Assembly: GCA_903870065.1 (NCBI GenBank)
Contig: CAIQBN010000159.1
Location: forward strand, 1 to 39,880
Length of the DNA stretch: 39,880 nt
Source of the DNA: an uncultured beta proteobacterium
Lineage (GTDB): Bacteria; Pseudomonadota; Gammaproteobacteria; Burkholderiales; Burkholderiaceae_C
Direction of reading: 5' to 3'
Part shown: piece after piece, positions 15,271-27,263 of the stretch
Numbering within the stretch: the stretch's first letter is position 1
Layout of the letters: the number at the start of each line of letters is the position of its first letter
Translations under genes and position numbers: made by a program
The notes under the pieces: model-generated
Databases searched by the model: none
Told to the model about the DNA's origin: nothing
Seen by the model: only the letters and a program-made list of their open reading frames with translations

Positions 15271-16746
15271 TCAGTTCAACTTTGAAACCGCAACATGCTT
15301 GAGCAGTTGGGCAACCGACACATCCATAGCATCTGTAAATGGTCGGGGGTACACACCCATCCACAGTACTGCAACTGCCAGCAGCGACAGCATCAAAAAT
15401 TCCCGACTATTAATGTCGACCAACCTCTTAACATCGTCATTCGCTACGGGTCCCAAATAGACCCGCTTAAACATCCACAATGTATAGGCAGCACCAAATA
15501 TCAACGCACTAGCAGCAGCAAAGCCGACCCAAAAATTGAACTTGACCGCGGCCAATATGACCATCCACTCACCCACAAATCCAGCGGTTCCTGGCAGTCC
15601 ACAATTTGCCATTGAGAAAAACAAAGCAAAGGCAGCAAACTTCGGCATTGTGTTTACTACCCCGCCGTAACTTGAAATTTTTCTTGAGTGCACTCGGTCA
15701 TACAACACGCCAATCGACAGGAACATGGCCCCAGAGACAAAACCATGCGCAATCATTTGAATTAGTCCGCCCGAAATTCCCAAATCGATAAATACAAAAA
15801 AACCAAGGGTCACGAATCCCATATGGGCAACAGAAGAATAAGCGACAAGTTTCTTCATGTCCTCTTGGACCATCGCGACAAGCCCGACATACACAACGGC
15901 AGTCAGCGACAAACCAATCATCAGCCAAGCCCATTCATGTGCCGCGTCTGGAGCAATAGGAAGTGAAAAACGCAGAAAACCGTATGCGCCTAACTTCAAC
16001 ATAATTGCAGCAAGAACCGCAGACCCACCGGTAGGTGCCTCAACGTGAACATCTGGCAGCCAGGTATGAACAGGCCACATTGGAACTTTGACTGCAAAAG
16101 CCGCGAAGAAAGCGAAAAACAACAGGGTTTGGGTTTGTCCATCGAGCGGCAATGAGTGCCAGACTGCCAAGTCAAAACTGCCACCGGATTTGGTGTACAG
16201 GAAAATAAGCGCGACGAGCATGAGCAAAGAGCCCAACAACGTGTACAAGAAAAACTTGAATGCTGCGTAAATCTTGTTGGGCCCCCCCCATATTCCGATA
16301 ATTAGATACATCGGAATCAACGTCGCCTCAAAAAATACGTAAAAAAGCAAACCATCGAGAGTGCAAAAAACACCCACCATCAGTCCACTGAGAATCAGGA
16401 ATGCACCCATGTATTGGTTGACACGGCGCGTGATACTTTCCCAACTGGCGATAATCACTACAACATTAATAAATGCTGTTAACAAAACAAACCATATAGA
16501 AATTCCGTCTATGCCCAGGTGATACCTTACATTAAATCTTTCAATCCATGCGAAATCTTCAACAAACTGCATCGCAGCGGTTGCACTATTGAACTGAATA
16601 TAAAGCGGCAATGTCACCAAAAAGCTGACTAGCGCACCTATCAAGGCAAACCAGCGAACCATTGGCGCGTGCTCATCACGCCCCAGCGCCAGCAACACAA
16701 CGCCGAACGCGACAGGCGTCCATATGGCAAGGCTCAACAATCCCAT
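15271..16746 (-). CDS. nuoM: NADH-quinone oxidoreductase subunit M
   Basis: The 491-residue antiporter-like membrane subunit has about 14 spans. The conserved channel glutamate region (FFEATLIPMYLIIGIWGG) and the broken-helix motif (FAVKVPMWPVHTWLPDVHVE) match NuoM, which carries one of the proton channels of complex I. It begins 12 bp after nuoL and is followed by nuoN. Length is within the normal range. Confidence 0.97.
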   Translation of the reverse strand: MGLLSLAIWTPVAFGVVLLALGRDEHAPMVRWFALIGALVSFLVTLPLYIQFNSATAAMQFVEDFAWIERFNVRYHLGIDGISIWFVLLTAFINVVVIIASWESITRRVNQYMGAFLILSGLMVGVFCTLDGLLFYVFFEATLIPMYLIIGIWGGPNKIYAAFKFFLYTLLGSLLMLVALIFLYTKSGGSFDLAVWHSLPLDGQTQTLLFFAFFAAFAVKVPMWPVHTWLPDVHVEAPTGGSAVLAAIMLKLGAYGFLRFSLPIAPDAAHEWAWLMIGLSLTAVVYVGLVAMVQEDMKKLVAYSSVAHMGFVTLGFFVFIDLGISGGLIQMIAHGFVSGAMFLSIGVLYDRVHSRKISSYGGVVNTMPKFAAFALFFSMANCGLPGTAGFVGEWMVILAAVKFNFWVGFAAASALIFGAAYTLWMFKRVYLGPVANDDVKRLVDINSREFLMLSLLAVAVLWMGVYPRPFTDAMDVSVAQLLKHVAVSKLN

Positions 16747-16758
16747 TTTATTATTCTC

Positions 16759-18771
16759 CTACTTGAGCCACACAAAATACGTCATGAGTACAAAAATACC
16801 CAAAATCATCACCAATGCATAATGGTAAAGGTAACCTGTCTGAACTTTGCGTACAGCTCCTGAAACTAAACTTACCAACTTCCATGAACCATTTACAAAG
16901 GTACCATCAATAATCGCCTGATCACCGCCCTTCCACAAACCAGTACCTAATGCACGCGCACCACGCGCCAAAATATTCTCGTTGATCCAGTCAAGGTAGT
17001 ACTTGTTCTCAAGCAAATTAAAGATCGGCATAAAAGTCCGCTTAATGGCAGCAGGCAAAGCCGGATTAACCATATACATGTAGTACGCACTAACCACTCC
17101 GGCAACGGCAAGCCACAGCGGTAACGTGCTTATAGAGTGCAACGCCATCGCGGAAGATCCATGGAACATCTCCCGAAGTTCAGACATTGCACCGTGCTTG
17201 GCCGCATCCACGAAAATAGAGTCTTTAAAAAAGTCACCGAACAGCATCGGGCCGATCGTTAGGTAACCAATCACAACAGACGGAACTGCCAAGAGTACCA
17301 ACGGCACCCAAACCACCCAAGGTGATTCATGTGGTACATGAGCATGGCCGTGCCCGCCATGGTCATCGTGGTGCGCCGCCGGGTTTTGGTCGAAGCGCTC
17401 TTTGCCATGAAACACCAAAAAGTACATACGGAAAGAATAGAAAGCGGTCACAAACACGCCGGCCAGTACGGCAAAGTTTGCGAATCCAGCACCGGGAAGA
17501 TGGCTAGCATGGACGACTTCAATAATGCTGTCCTTTGAATAAAAGCCCGCGAAGAAAGGCGTTCCGATCAAAGCTAGTGACCCTAACAGCGATGTCATCC
17601 AGGTTATTGGCATGTACTTTCGTAGTCCCCCCATCCAGCGAATATCCTGATTGTGGTGAACACCCATTATGACTGAGCCAGCACCAAGAAAGAGTAACGC
17701 CTTGAAAAAGGCGTGAGTCATCAGATGAAAGACCGCGACAGAATAAGCAGAAGCGCCGAGTGCAACGGTCATGTATCCCAACTGCGACAACGTTGAGTAG
17801 GCGACCACGCGTTTTATATCGTTTTGTATGATGCCCAAAAATCCCATGAACAGCGCGGTAATCGATCCAATTACTAATATGAAATTTAACGCGGCATCAC
17901 TCAACTCAAACAAAGGCGACATCCGAGCCACCATAAAAATACCTGCTGTAACCATTGTCGCTGCATGAATCAAAGCAGAAATAGGCGTTGGGCCTTCCAT
18001 TGAATCAGGTAACCAGACATGCAATGGAAATTGCGCAGACTTACCCATCGCTCCAACAAACAAACAGATGCAGATTACGGTAATAAGCATCCAATCTGTA
18101 CCAGGAAATATGAGGGCCGCCAATTGTGATGATCGGGCAAATACCTCGCCGTAGTTCAATGTCCCAGCGAAAGCAGCGATCAACCCAATACCAAGAATGA
18201 AGCCAAAGTCACCAACACGGTTGACGAGAAACGCCTTCATATTTGCAAAAATAGCCGTTGGTTTATTGAACCAGAAACCAATCAACAAATATGAAACTAA
18301 CCCCACGGCCTCCCAGCCAAAAAACAATTGCAGCATGTTGTTGCTCATCACTAGCATCAACATCGAAAAGGTAAACAGAGAAATGTAAGAAAAAAACCGG
18401 TTGTAGCCATCATCCTCTTGCATATAGCCGATGGTATAGATATGCACCATGAGTGAAACAAACGTCACAACACACATCATCATGGCGGACAAACCGTCAA
18501 TCAAAAAGCCGATTTCCATTTTCAGGTCACCAACGACCATCCATGTATACAGGGTTTCATTAAATCTGGCGCCATCAAACGCGACCGCATTTAGTGTCAT
18601 CACGGAAATCACGAATGCGATCAACACACCAGCGATGGTCAAGGTGTGACTTGCACGACGACCTATCGTATTCCCGCCAAATTTAGTTCCAAGTACGCCA
18701 GCAGCAATAGATCCGACTAGCGGAGCCAATGGTACCGCTAAGAGCGGCAAAACAGAGAGGGTTTGACTCAT
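16759..18771 (-). CDS. nuoL: NADH-quinone oxidoreductase subunit L
   Basis: The product from ATG 18771 is 670 residues; the longer open frame upstream overlaps nuoK and has no family similarity. NuoL is the distal proton-pumping subunit, with 14 core spans and the long lateral helix at the C-terminus that ties the antiporter subunits together. Seen motifs include FFGWEAVGLVSYLLIGFW and GKSAQFPLHVWLPDSMEGPT. A histidine-rich loop (AAHHDDHGGHGHAHVPH, encoded near 17322-17385) lies between late spans; such loops occur in betaproteobacterial NuoL and may bind metal. It lies 7 bp after nuoK. Confidence 0.97.
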   Translation of the reverse strand: MSQTLSVLPLLAVPLAPLVGSIAAGVLGTKFGGNTIGRRASHTLTIAGVLIAFVISVMTLNAVAFDGARFNETLYTWMVVGDLKMEIGFLIDGLSAMMMCVVTFVSLMVHIYTIGYMQEDDGYNRFFSYISLFTFSMLMLVMSNNMLQLFFGWEAVGLVSYLLIGFWFNKPTAIFANMKAFLVNRVGDFGFILGIGLIAAFAGTLNYGEVFARSSQLAALIFPGTDWMLITVICICLFVGAMGKSAQFPLHVWLPDSMEGPTPISALIHAATMVTAGIFMVARMSPLFELSDAALNFILVIGSITALFMGFLGIIQNDIKRVVAYSTLSQLGYMTVALGASAYSVAVFHLMTHAFFKALLFLGAGSVIMGVHHNQDIRWMGGLRKYMPITWMTSLLGSLALIGTPFFAGFYSKDSIIEVVHASHLPGAGFANFAVLAGVFVTAFYSFRMYFLVFHGKERFDQNPAAHHDDHGGHGHAHVPHESPWVVWVPLVLLAVPSVVIGYLTIGPMLFGDFFKDSIFVDAAKHGAMSELREMFHGSSAMALHSISTLPLWLAVAGVVSAYYMYMVNPALPAAIKRTFMPIFNLLENKYYLDWINENILARGARALGTGLWKGGDQAIIDGTFVNGSWKLVSLVSGAVRKVQTGYLYHYALVMILGIFVLMTYFVWLK

Positions 18772-18778
18772 ACTATTA

Positions 18779-19087
18779 TTAACCCTTGAGCGTATTGAGT
18801 TCGTCCGCATTAATGCTGGACCGATTGCGAAACAGTAGCACGAGAATTGCCAACCCAATAGCAGATTCTGCAGCGGCAACTGTCAAGATAAAGAATACAA
18901 AAATTTGCCCATGCAAGTCGTTAAGATAATGCGAGAAAGCGACAAAATTTGTATTTACCGCCAATAACATGAGTTCAATTGCCATGAGCAACACGATCAA
19001 ATTACGGCGATTTAGGAAAATACCGACAACTGACATTGCAAACAGAATTGCGCCCAATGACAGGAAATGGCCCAGTGTCAATGTCAT
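18779..19087 (-). CDS. nuoK: NADH-quinone oxidoreductase subunit K
   Basis: The 102-residue membrane subunit has three spans and the conserved buried glutamates in [20 protein letters not shown] and [14 protein letters not shown], which form part of the proton path. Its start overlaps the nuoJ stop by 4 nt (ATGA), and nuoL follows after 7 bp. Confidence 0.97.
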   Translation of the reverse strand: MTLTLGHFLSLGAILFAMSVVGIFLNRRNLIVLLMAIELMLLAVNTNFVAFSHYLNDLHGQIFVFFILTVAAAESAIGLAILVLLFRNRSSINADELNTLKG

Positions 19088-19737
19088 GCTTTTGTCTCCA
19101 CCTTGTTCACAACAGACGTTTGCTCAGTGGCAGCTATCGTGGCATCCATTTGGACCACGACCAATCGATCACGCGCTTTGACGCGTACCTGCTCGCCAGA
19201 ACTCACCGTCTTCGTGTCTTTACGCTCACGCATTGTTAGCGCAATAGCTGCAATCATTGCAACAAGCAAAATCGCTGCGGCAACTTCAAGTGGATAAAGG
19301 TATTGGGTATATAGCATTTTCCCCAATTCCTTCGCATTGGATATCTTTAATGCTCCCGCATCGGCGACAGACACCGCCTGGTTGTCCACAACACGAAATC
19401 CCCCCATCAGCACAGCCGACATCTCAAGCGCAATTACTACTCCAACAATGGCCGCAAGCGGAAAATGATTCCAAAAACCGACCCGCAGGCTTTCGACATT
19501 CACTTCCAGCATCATCACGACAAACAGGAACAACACCATTACTGCACCAACGTAAACCAGAACTAAAGACAGTGACAGGAATTCAGCCTTTAGCAGCATC
19601 CATATCATGGATGCCTGAAAAAAAGTAAGTACCAAAAATAAAACGGCATGCACAGGATTTCTCGCAGTGATAACCTTGAACGCTGACAACAGCAGAATAG
19701 CTGAAAATATGTAAAAAAGACCTGTCGTGACACTCAT
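19084..19737 (-). CDS. nuoJ: NADH-quinone oxidoreductase subunit J
   Basis: The 217-residue product has five predicted spans and the conserved [14 protein letters not shown] and [18 protein letters not shown] segments of NuoJ; the latter contains the pi-bulge helix important for coupling quinone reduction to pumping. The C-terminal 50 residues are a hydrophilic tail (many K, R, T, V) that is poorly conserved in the family. It is 25 bp after nuoI and overlaps nuoK by 4 nt. Confidence 0.96.
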   Translation of the reverse strand: MSVTTGLFYIFSAILLLSAFKVITARNPVHAVLFLVLTFFQASMIWMLLKAEFLSLSLVLVYVGAVMVLFLFVVMMLEVNVESLRVGFWNHFPLAAIVGVVIALEMSAVLMGGFRVVDNQAVSVADAGALKISNAKELGKMLYTQYLYPLEVAAAILLVAMIAAIALTMRERKDTKTVSSGEQVRVKARDRLVVVQMDATIAATEQTSVVNKVETKA

Positions 19738-19762
19738 AATTCAATTTCTTTCTTACGACTGA

Positions 19763-20296
19763 TCAACGGTATTTGGCATCCGCCTGTTTATTGGCAGCTA
19801 TTTCTGCCTCAAACCGATCACCAACTGCCAGTAACATCTCTTTTGTGAAATAGAGGTCACCACGTTTCTCACCGTGATATTCCAGAATGTGGGTTTCAAC
19901 AATGGAATCCACTGGGCAACTCTCTTCACAAAAACCGCAAAAAATACATTTTGTTAAATCGATGTCGTAGCGTGAAGTTCGACGCGAACCATCATCCCTG
20001 ACTTCAGACTCGATGGTAATTGCCATTGCAGGACAGACCGCCTCACAGAGTTTGCAAGCAATGCACCTCTCCTCGCCGTTATCGTAGCGGCGCAAAGCGT
20101 GCAGTCCTCTAAATCGTGGAGATAACGGGGTTTTCTCTTCTGGGTACTCCAATGTAATCTTGCCTCTGAAAGCGTACTTGCCGGTAAGCGCCATGCCCTT
20201 CAGCAGTTCTGTCAACAGAAAACTCGAAAAAAAGTCACGGAGAGAAAACGCACTCTTTGTTGTGCTATTAAATGCAGTAGGTGTGTGAGTAGACAT
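19763..20296 (-). CDS. nuoI: NADH-quinone oxidoreductase subunit I (two [4Fe-4S] clusters)
   Basis: From ATG 20296 the product is 177 residues; a TTG at 20302 would add two residues but is less likely. The two ferredoxin motifs are C78/C81/C84/C88 ([12 protein letters not shown]) and C117/C120/C123/C127 ([12 protein letters not shown]), binding clusters N6a and N6b, which pass electrons from NuoG to cluster N2 in NuoB. An amphipathic N-terminal segment contacts the membrane arm. It lies 12 bp after nuoH. Confidence 0.97.
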   Translation of the reverse strand: MSTHTPTAFNSTTKSAFSLRDFFSSFLLTELLKGMALTGKYAFRGKITLEYPEEKTPLSPRFRGLHALRRYDNGEERCIACKLCEAVCPAMAITIESEVRDDGSRRTSRYDIDLTKCIFCGFCEESCPVDSIVETHILEYHGEKRGDLYFTKEMLLAVGDRFEAEIAANKQADAKYR

Positions 20297-20308
20297 AGAC
20301 AACTCGAA

Positions 20309-21391
20309 TTATTTCCAAATATTCCACGGAGTCTGCATCCAACCGCCAATCACCACGAGCCAAATTAACGTAACGGGAATAAATATCTTCCAGCCTAGTC
20401 GCATGATTTGATCAAAGCGAAATCGTGGGAATGTCACTCGCACCCAGATAAACACCGTCATTACGCAAAACGTCTTTATGCCGAGCCATATCCAACCAGG
20501 TATCCAATTAAATAAAGCACTGTCGATCGGTGACATCCAGCCACCAAAAAACATCGTTGTCGCCAATATCGACACCAACCAGATGTTAGCGTACTCTGCC
20601 ATCTGAAACATGGCCCACGACATACCTGAGTATTCGACCATGTGACCTGCAACGATTTCAGACTCTCCCTCGATAACATCGAAAGGTGTCCGATTAGTCT
20701 CTGCCAAACCAGAGACAAAATAGACCACGACAATTGGGAGTAACGGAAGCCAGTTCCATGACAAGAAGGTTAGGCCCATCTGTGCAAAATAACCCTTACC
20801 CTGTCCTAGCACGATGTCTGACAGGTTCAAGCTTCCGGAAACCATGAGAACAACCAAAAAACAAAATCCCATCGCAATTTCATAACTGACCATTTGAGCA
20901 GATGCGCGCAGTGCACCCAAAAAGGCGTATTTTGAATTTGAAGACCATCCAGAAATAATCACTCCATAAACTTCCATGGAGGTAATCGCCATTAGAAACA
21001 ACAAACCTGCGTTCAGATTGGCGACAGCAATTTCAGGACCAAACGGGACGACAGCCCATGCCGCAAGTGCTGGTGCTACCGTTAAAACCGGCCCTAAGTA
21101 AAAGAGGAATTTATCAGACGCCGTCGGGCGAATAATTTCCTTTGTCATCAATTTCAACGCATCGGCTATGGGTTGCAAAAGACCCCAAGGTCCAACACGG
21201 TTGGGTCCGAGCCGGATTTGCACCCAACCTAATAATTTCCGTTCCCACAACGTCGCGTATGTCACAGCTGTTAAAACGACCATCAATACCAATGACACCT
21301 TAGCCATTGACCAAATGGTTGGCCAAGCGTAGCCAGCCCACCAAGGTGCTGCGATTAACCCTTGACCAAAAGAAAATATTAGGTCAATCAT
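20309..21391 (-). CDS. nuoH: NADH-quinone oxidoreductase subunit H
   Basis: The 360-residue membrane subunit has about eight spans and forms the quinone-binding channel together with NuoB and NuoD. The conserved loop [20 protein letters not shown] and the segment [20 protein letters not shown] (charged residues lining the quinone site) are present. Its ATG overlaps the nuoG stop by 4 nt. Confidence 0.98.
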   Translation of the reverse strand: MIDLIFSFGQGLIAAPWWAGYAWPTIWSMAKVSLVLMVVLTAVTYATLWERKLLGWVQIRLGPNRVGPWGLLQPIADALKLMTKEIIRPTASDKFLFYLGPVLTVAPALAAWAVVPFGPEIAVANLNAGLLFLMAITSMEVYGVIISGWSSNSKYAFLGALRASAQMVSYEIAMGFCFLVVLMVSGSLNLSDIVLGQGKGYFAQMGLTFLSWNWLPLLPIVVVYFVSGLAETNRTPFDVIEGESEIVAGHMVEYSGMSWAMFQMAEYANIWLVSILATTMFFGGWMSPIDSALFNWIPGWIWLGIKTFCVMTVFIWVRVTFPRFRFDQIMRLGWKIFIPVTLIWLVVIGGWMQTPWNIWK

Positions 21392-23529
21392 GAAGCTGAC
21401 ACCTCCTGCACGCTTGAAGCCTTTGCATCCGCCGACATTTGCAGTGTGGACGCCCGGCGGACGATACTGTCGAGTTGATATATTGTCGCCACACTGGGCT
21501 TCAAATCAACATTCACAGCTTCGCCAGATACTCCACATTCGTTGCTGAGGCGTGCTGCGGAGACACATCCTAACGCGTCGGCATCCAGACTGACATGCAA
21601 CTTAGCCAAAACTTCCTGCGATGAGTCGTAAGCTAATCCAGGCAACTTAAGCACGTCGGCTATTGCCCTTAACACTTTCCAGCCGGGGCGCGCCTCGCCC
21701 AGCGGTTTAACGACTGCATGAAAACTCTGAAGGCGTCCCTCCGCATTTACAAAGGTTCCGGGAGTCTCAGTAAATGGGGCAATCGGCAACAATACATCAC
21801 TAATATCCAAATTCGCCTTAAACGGGCTCAGCGTCACCACCATTTCGCACTTCTTCATAGCTGAGACCGCTGATTTACCCGCCGCAGAATCGAATTCTGG
21901 CTCCGTATTCAATAAAATTGCCCCTTTTAGCGCACCCGATAACATCTGAGATGCATTTAGGCCACCCTTTACAGGCATTGCGCCGGCAAGCTGCGCGCCG
22001 ACAGTATTTGCTGCCTCAGTCAGATAACCGACCGACGCACCAACTTGAGTCCCTATCCAATTTGAAACTTCCAACAACTTGCTGGCCTGCGGATGATGCG
22101 CTGCTGCATTACCAAGCAACACGGCCTTTCGCTCGCCGCTTAGTAAGGAACTTGCTACTGCCTTTGCGATATCCGTTGCGTCCCCTGCCCAGGGCGCCAC
22201 TATGTTTTTGGCCAGCGCGATCGCGACTGCAACGTCAACAAGAGCCTGGAACCAGCCATGGGAAGGGGTCAAACATGAATTGCGAACCGGCATCGCCCAA
22301 TCCTCAGCCTCCGCATTTACCCTATTGACCGTACATCCAACACGCGTTGCCTGACGCATTCTCAGCGCAAACAAGGGATGATCTTTTCGCAAATTTGACC
22401 CAACAACCAGCGCGCACTGTAACGTGCTCAATCCTCTAATAGGCATCCCCAAATACCTTGCGCCGTTCTGCAAAGTAGTGAACTCAGCATTACGCAGACG
22501 GTAGTCAATGTTTTCACTACCTAGCGCCCTAACCAACACCCCAGTCAAATACAACTCTTCAAGCGTGCTGTGCGGGCTAACCAGCGCGCCTAGCGACGAA
22601 GCACCGTGATTCGCCTTGATACTTGCCAAACCATGCGAAACATACTCCAATGCAGTTTTCCAATCTACCGTCTTCCACTCACCACCTTGCTTAAGCATCG
22701 GTGCGGTCAGTCGATCAGGTCCATTCAATGCCTCATAAGAAAACCGATCGCGATCGGCGATCCAGCATTCGTTAACTAATTCATTTTCGAATGGAACCAC
22801 CCGCATCACTCGATTGTTTTTAACTTGAACAATTAAATTCGCACCGGTGGAATCATGTGGGCTTATCGACTTTCGGCGAGACAATTCCCAGGTGCGTGCG
22901 CTGTAACGAAACGGTTTACTGGTTAGCGCGCCCACAGGACAAATGTCGATCATGTTGCCGGATAGCTCGGAGTCAATCGATTGCCCGACAAAAGTCTCAA
23001 TTTCTGCATGCTCACCGCGGTGAGACATCCCCAACTCCATCACACCTGCAATTTCTTGACCAAACCGCACGCATCGCGTGCAATGTATGCAGCGACTCAT
23101 TTCCTCCATGGAAATCAATGGTCCGACATCTTTGTGAAATACAACTCGCTTTTCCTCGCTGTACCGAGAATCCGTTCCACCGTAACCGACCGCTAGATCC
23201 TGCAGTTGACATTCACCACCCTGATCGCAAATAGGACAATCAAGTGGGTGGTTGATAAGCAAAAATTCCATAACAGATTTTTGCGCCTTAACCGCCTTAT
23301 CGCTCTTAGTACGAACAATCATTCCCTGCGTTACTGGCGTAGCGCAAGCAGGCATCGGTTTGGGCATTTTTTCTACATCAACTAAGCACATGCGGCAGCT
23401 AGCAGCAATACTGAGTTTTTTGTGATAACAAAAATGCGGAATATAGGTGCCTGCTTTTTCGGCCGCATGCATGATCATGCTGCCTTCAACAATATCAACC
23501 TTCTTGCCGTCGAGTTCGATTTCAATCAT
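21388..23529 (-). CDS. nuoG: NADH-quinone oxidoreductase subunit G (iron-sulfur subunit)
   Basis: The 713-residue product has an N-terminal [2Fe-2S] domain (C34, C45, C48, C62), a [4Fe-4S] site with a histidine ligand (H94, C98, C101, C107; cluster N5), and a third site (C147, C150, C153, C197; cluster N4). A molybdopterin-oxidoreductase-like domain without cofactor follows. The extra N7 cysteine set seen in some enterobacterial NuoG (CX2CX3C) is not seen after residue 220. The protein relays electrons from NuoE/F to NuoI. It lies 12 bp after nuoF. Confidence 0.97.
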   Translation of the reverse strand: MIEIELDGKKVDIVEGSMIMHAAEKAGTYIPHFCYHKKLSIAASCRMCLVDVEKMPKPMPACATPVTQGMIVRTKSDKAVKAQKSVMEFLLINHPLDCPICDQGGECQLQDLAVGYGGTDSRYSEEKRVVFHKDVGPLISMEEMSRCIHCTRCVRFGQEIAGVMELGMSHRGEHAEIETFVGQSIDSELSGNMIDICPVGALTSKPFRYSARTWELSRRKSISPHDSTGANLIVQVKNNRVMRVVPFENELVNECWIADRDRFSYEALNGPDRLTAPMLKQGGEWKTVDWKTALEYVSHGLASIKANHGASSLGALVSPHSTLEELYLTGVLVRALGSENIDYRLRNAEFTTLQNGARYLGMPIRGLSTLQCALVVGSNLRKDHPLFALRMRQATRVGCTVNRVNAEAEDWAMPVRNSCLTPSHGWFQALVDVAVAIALAKNIVAPWAGDATDIAKAVASSLLSGERKAVLLGNAAAHHPQASKLLEVSNWIGTQVGASVGYLTEAANTVGAQLAGAMPVKGGLNASQMLSGALKGAILLNTEPEFDSAAGKSAVSAMKKCEMVVTLSPFKANLDISDVLLPIAPFTETPGTFVNAEGRLQSFHAVVKPLGEARPGWKVLRAIADVLKLPGLAYDSSQEVLAKLHVSLDADALGCVSAARLSNECGVSGEAVNVDLKPSVATIYQLDSIVRRASTLQMSADAKASSVQEVSAS

Positions 23530-23541
23530 CTTAAGACTCGC

Positions 23542-24894
23542 TCAATCGTAAGCAGCAGCCATGCAGGTCTTGTGCTGTACGTGATATTCAAATTCGTTTC
23601 TGAAGTGCTTAATCATTGCCCGCACAGGCATCGCTGCTGCATCACCTAACGCACAAATCGTTCTTCCTTGAATGTCCTCGGCAACGCTGTCAAGTAAATC
23701 CAAATCGGTCGCCTGACCATGACCATTCTCAATTCGGTCGACCACACGTGACAACCAACCTGTCCCCTCACGGCACGGCGTGCATTGCCCACAGGACTCA
23801 TGCATGTAGAAATAACTTAGTCTCTGAAGACTCTTCACCATGCAACGACTGTCATCCAGAACAATGACAGCTCCCGACCCCAACATCGACCCCGCCTTGG
23901 CAATCGAGTCGTAATCCATCGTGCAAGCCATCATGATGGATGCGGGCAAGATAGGCGATGAGGATCCACCCGGAATGACGGCCTTGAGCTTTCGCCCTTT
24001 GCGCACACCGCCTGCTAATTCCAAAACTTTGGCAAAGGGCGTGCCCATGGGCACTTCAAAGTTACCCGGCAACTCGACATCACCACTCACCGAGTAAATT
24101 TTCGTCCCGCCGTTGTTGGGCTTTCCGCACTCTAGATAGGCCTGCCCACCGTTTCTCAGAATCCATGGTACTGCAGCAAATGTTTCGGTATTGTTAATCG
24201 TTGTGGGCTTGCCATACAGTCCAAAACTTGCAGGGAAAGGGGGCTTAAACCGTGGTTGCCCTTTCTTTCCCTCAAGCGACTCCAACAATGCTGTCTCTTC
24301 ACCACAGATATATGCACCAAACCCATGCGCAGCATGCAATTGAAAAGTAAAACTGCTGCCCAAAATATTATTCCCTAACAAGCCAGCCGCACGGGCTTCA
24401 TCCAAGGCTTCCTCGAAACGCTCATAGGTAGAAAAAATTTCACCATGAATATAGTTATACCCAACCGAAATACCCATCGCGTAGGCGGCGATAGCCATCC
24501 CCTCAATAACAATATGGGGATTAAACTCCATTATGTCGCGGTCCTTGCAGGTGCCAGGCTCACCTTCGTCGGAGTTGCAAACCAAATACTTTTGACCAGG
24601 AAACTGACGTGGCATGAAGCTCCACTTCAGTCCAGTTGGAAATCCCGCACCACCCCGGCCGCGCAAAGCAGACTCCTTTACTGTTGCAATAACTTGATCC
24701 TGAGTCATCGCCTCACCGCCGCCAATACCAAGCACCTTACGCAACGCCTGGTAACCACCACGCGCCTCATAGTCCTTCAATCGCCAGTTGGATCCGTTCA
24801 AGCCTGCCAGAATCTGCGGATCAATGTGTCGATCATGCAAACAAGTTTGGATACCGGTGGCACGAAATTGGGAAAGAATGTGCTGCGCTTTCAT
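23542..24894 (-). CDS. nuoF: NADH-quinone oxidoreductase subunit F (NADH- and FMN-binding)
   Basis: The 450-residue product holds the NADH site and FMN. The glycine-rich [10 protein letters not shown] (79-88) binds NADH, and the FMN region includes [14 protein letters not shown]. The [4Fe-4S] cluster N3 is bound by C368, C371 and C374 ([12 protein letters not shown]) plus C414 (TICALGD). The start overlaps the nuoE stop by one base (TAATG). Confidence 0.98.
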   Translation of the reverse strand: MKAQHILSQFRATGIQTCLHDRHIDPQILAGLNGSNWRLKDYEARGGYQALRKVLGIGGGEAMTQDQVIATVKESALRGRGGAGFPTGLKWSFMPRQFPGQKYLVCNSDEGEPGTCKDRDIMEFNPHIVIEGMAIAAYAMGISVGYNYIHGEIFSTYERFEEALDEARAAGLLGNNILGSSFTFQLHAAHGFGAYICGEETALLESLEGKKGQPRFKPPFPASFGLYGKPTTINNTETFAAVPWILRNGGQAYLECGKPNNGGTKIYSVSGDVELPGNFEVPMGTPFAKVLELAGGVRKGRKLKAVIPGGSSSPILPASIMMACTMDYDSIAKAGSMLGSGAVIVLDDSRCMVKSLQRLSYFYMHESCGQCTPCREGTGWLSRVVDRIENGHGQATDLDLLDSVAEDIQGRTICALGDAAAMPVRAMIKHFRNEFEYHVQHKTCMAAAYD

Positions 24895-25382
24895 TATTTA
24901 TCTCCTACCGCGCGCAGCCCATCTACCAATTGGTCCAGCTTTTCAGGCGTCATAAAACTGCACATAGACCTGTCGTTGACCAACATGACTGGCGAGTCCG
25001 CACAAGCACCAAGGCACTCACTCTGTTGAAGAGTAAACATTCCATCCGGTGTGGTCTCACCCAAGGCTATACCAAGCTTAGATTCCAAATACTTCAACGT
25101 ATTAACGCCGTCCCGAAGTTGGCAAGGCAAATTGGTACAGACGTTAAGCTTGTACTTCCCAACTGGTCGTTGGTTGTACATGTTGTAAAAGGTTGTCACT
25201 TCATGCACGGCCATCGGGGCCATGCCCAGATAGTCTGCAACCAGCTTTTCGCTATTAGCACTTACGTACCCATGCTCTTGCTGGACAATGGCCAAACAAG
25301 CCATGACTGCAGACTGCCTTTGATCGGCCGGATATTTGGCAACTTCTCGATCGAAGCGCGCTTTGGATTCTTCGGAAATCAT
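24894..25382 (-). CDS. nuoE: NADH-quinone oxidoreductase subunit E ([2Fe-2S])
   Basis: The 162-residue thioredoxin-fold subunit binds cluster N1a through C82, C87, C123 and C127 (CTNLPC and CLGAC). The helical N-terminus ([18 protein letters not shown]) is characteristic. The start overlaps the nuoD stop by 4 nt (ATGA) and the stop overlaps the nuoF start, so the three are translationally coupled. Confidence 0.97.
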   Translation of the reverse strand: MISEESKARFDREVAKYPADQRQSAVMACLAIVQQEHGYVSANSEKLVADYLGMAPMAVHEVTTFYNMYNQRPVGKYKLNVCTNLPCQLRDGVNTLKYLESKLGIALGETTPDGMFTLQQSECLGACADSPVMLVNDRSMCSFMTPEKLDQLVDGLRAVGDK

Positions 25383-26632
25383 CGATCCACTTCCCCAAAC
25401 ACAATATCCATCGTGCCAATAATCGACACGGCGTCTGCGATCATGTGGCCCTTGCCCATTTCATCCAAAGCGGCCAGATGCACAAACGCTGGTGGTCGAA
25501 TTTTCATCCGATACGGCTTATTGGCACCGTCACTGACAATGTAAATACCAAACTCACCCTTGGGATGTTCCACCGCAGAATAAGCCTCCCCTAGCGGAAC
25601 TGCAAATCCCTCTGTGAAAAGCTTAAAGTGGTGAATGAGATCCTCCATATTCGACTTCATGGATTCACGATCTGGGGGTGCGATCTTATGGTTATCAGTT
25701 ATGACCGGCCCTGGATTAACCTTGAGCCAATCCACACATTGTTTAATGATTCGATTGGACTGCTTCATCTCTTCCATGCGTACCAAATACCTGTCGTAAG
25801 TATCCCCCGTCTTACCTACAGGAATATCAAAGTCCAATTGATCGTAAACTTCATATGGTTGCTTCTTTCGAAGGTCCCACGCGATACCCGAACCCCGCAG
25901 CATTGGCCCAGTAAATCCCAAATTAAGTGCTCGCTCGGGTGTCACTACACCAATGCCAACGGTACGTTGCTTCCAGATTCTGTTGTCTGTCAGCAGCGTA
26001 TGGTATTCACCCAAAAAGGTCGGGAAACGCTGGGTGAAATCATCGATGAAATCGAGCAGGCTTCCTTCCCGGTTACGGTTTAGCGCTGCCGTTGACTTAG
26101 CACTGCGAATTTTGTTGGAATGATGCTTTGGCATCGCATCCGGCAGATCACGGTAAACGCCACCAGGCCGGAAATAGGCGGCATGCATACGCGCACCGCT
26201 AACTGCTTCATACATGTCAAGTAAATCTTCGCGTTCACGAAACGCAAACAACATGACAGTCATCGCACCGCAGTCAATCGCATGCGCCCCAACCCACAAG
26301 AGGTGATTCAATAGGCGAGTAATTTCAGAAAACATGACTCGGATGTACTGTGCACGAACCGGCACATCTATTGCCAACATTTTTTCAAGAACCAGACAAT
26401 ATGCGCTTTCGTTGCACATCATCGACATGTAGTCCAAGCGATCCATGTAAGGCAAGGTTTGTAAATACGTCTTGCTTTCAGCCAGCTTTTCTGTGGCCCT
26501 ATGCAACAGACCGATGTGCGGGTCTGCCCGCTGGATCACTTCACCATCTAACTCGAGTACCAACCGAAGCACACCATGGGCGGCGGGGTGCTGCGGTCCA
26601 AAATTGAGGGTGTAATTCTTTATTTCAGCCAT
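25379..26632 (-). CDS. nuoD: NADH-quinone oxidoreductase subunit D
   Basis: The 417-residue 49-kDa-type subunit is related to the large subunit of [NiFe] hydrogenases but lacks the metal cysteines. [20 protein letters not shown] near the N-terminus contains the quinone-site histidines, and the conserved C-terminal end is [12 protein letters not shown]. It forms the quinone pocket with NuoB and NuoH. NuoC and NuoD are separate genes here, unlike the fused NuoCD of E. coli. Confidence 0.98.
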   Translation of the reverse strand: MAEIKNYTLNFGPQHPAAHGVLRLVLELDGEVIQRADPHIGLLHRATEKLAESKTYLQTLPYMDRLDYMSMMCNESAYCLVLEKMLAIDVPVRAQYIRVMFSEITRLLNHLLWVGAHAIDCGAMTVMLFAFREREDLLDMYEAVSGARMHAAYFRPGGVYRDLPDAMPKHHSNKIRSAKSTAALNRNREGSLLDFIDDFTQRFPTFLGEYHTLLTDNRIWKQRTVGIGVVTPERALNLGFTGPMLRGSGIAWDLRKKQPYEVYDQLDFDIPVGKTGDTYDRYLVRMEEMKQSNRIIKQCVDWLKVNPGPVITDNHKIAPPDRESMKSNMEDLIHHFKLFTEGFAVPLGEAYSAVEHPKGEFGIYIVSDGANKPYRMKIRPPAFVHLAALDEMGKGHMIADAVSIIGTMDIVFGEVDR

Positions 26633-26644
26633 GCATCAAACTGC

Positions 26645-27253
26645 TTACTGCAGGCCCCCATAGTTTTCTTCACGAATTACGCGCGGAGTGTTCTCGCGAG
26701 CCTCAATTGTGATCGGTTGATAAATTACGCGACCTAACTTGTCGTCATAGCGCATTTCAACATGTCCCGTACAAGGAAAATCTTTACGAAACGGATGCCC
26801 AATGAATCCGTAATCAGTCAAAATCCGGCGAAGGTCATTGTGACCATCAAAAACAATACCAAACAAATCAAAAGCTTCACGCTCAAACCAGTTTGCAGCA
26901 CTCCAGATATCGGTCACCGTTGGCAAGGTCGGCGCAAAATCATCCGTCGCAAATACCTTCAAACGTAGTCGCTGATTCAGGTTAACCGACAATAAGTGCG
27001 TCACCACACAAAAACGCAAGCCATCTGGCGTGCCACTTGGGTACTCTGAAAAGTCCACCCCGCAGAGATCAATCAGCTGTTCGAAGCGGCAGCCCACATC
27101 GTCACGCAGCGCCATAGCGGCAGCGTGATAGTTACTTTGAGTAACCACAACCGTGACTTCACCAAAGTCAACGGAAATAAATTTGATTTTGTCGCCAAGA
27201 GCGGCAACAACCGCATCACGGGTGGTCTCAGGTAAAACGGAAACTGTTGTCAT
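26645..27253 (-). CDS. nuoC: NADH-quinone oxidoreductase subunit C
   Basis: The 202-residue 30-kDa-type subunit carries the family signature ERE(A)[16 protein letters not shown], followed by GHPFRKDFP. It is a structural part of the peripheral arm next to NuoD. It starts 10 bp after nuoB and ends 12 bp before nuoD. Confidence 0.97.
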   Translation of the reverse strand: MTTVSVLPETTRDAVVAALGDKIKFISVDFGEVTVVVTQSNYHAAAMALRDDVGCRFEQLIDLCGVDFSEYPSGTPDGLRFCVVTHLLSVNLNQRLRLKVFATDDFAPTLPTVTDIWSAANWFEREAFDLFGIVFDGHNDLRRILTDYGFIGHPFRKDFPCTGHVEMRYDDKLGRVIYQPITIEARENTPRVIREENYGGLQ

Positions 27254-27263
27254 TCGTTATTCC

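Noticed and set aside
17322..17385. Histidine-rich stretch in nuoL as an insertion or separate metal-binding gene
   Set aside because: It is in frame inside a normal-length NuoL and similar loops occur in related NuoL proteins.
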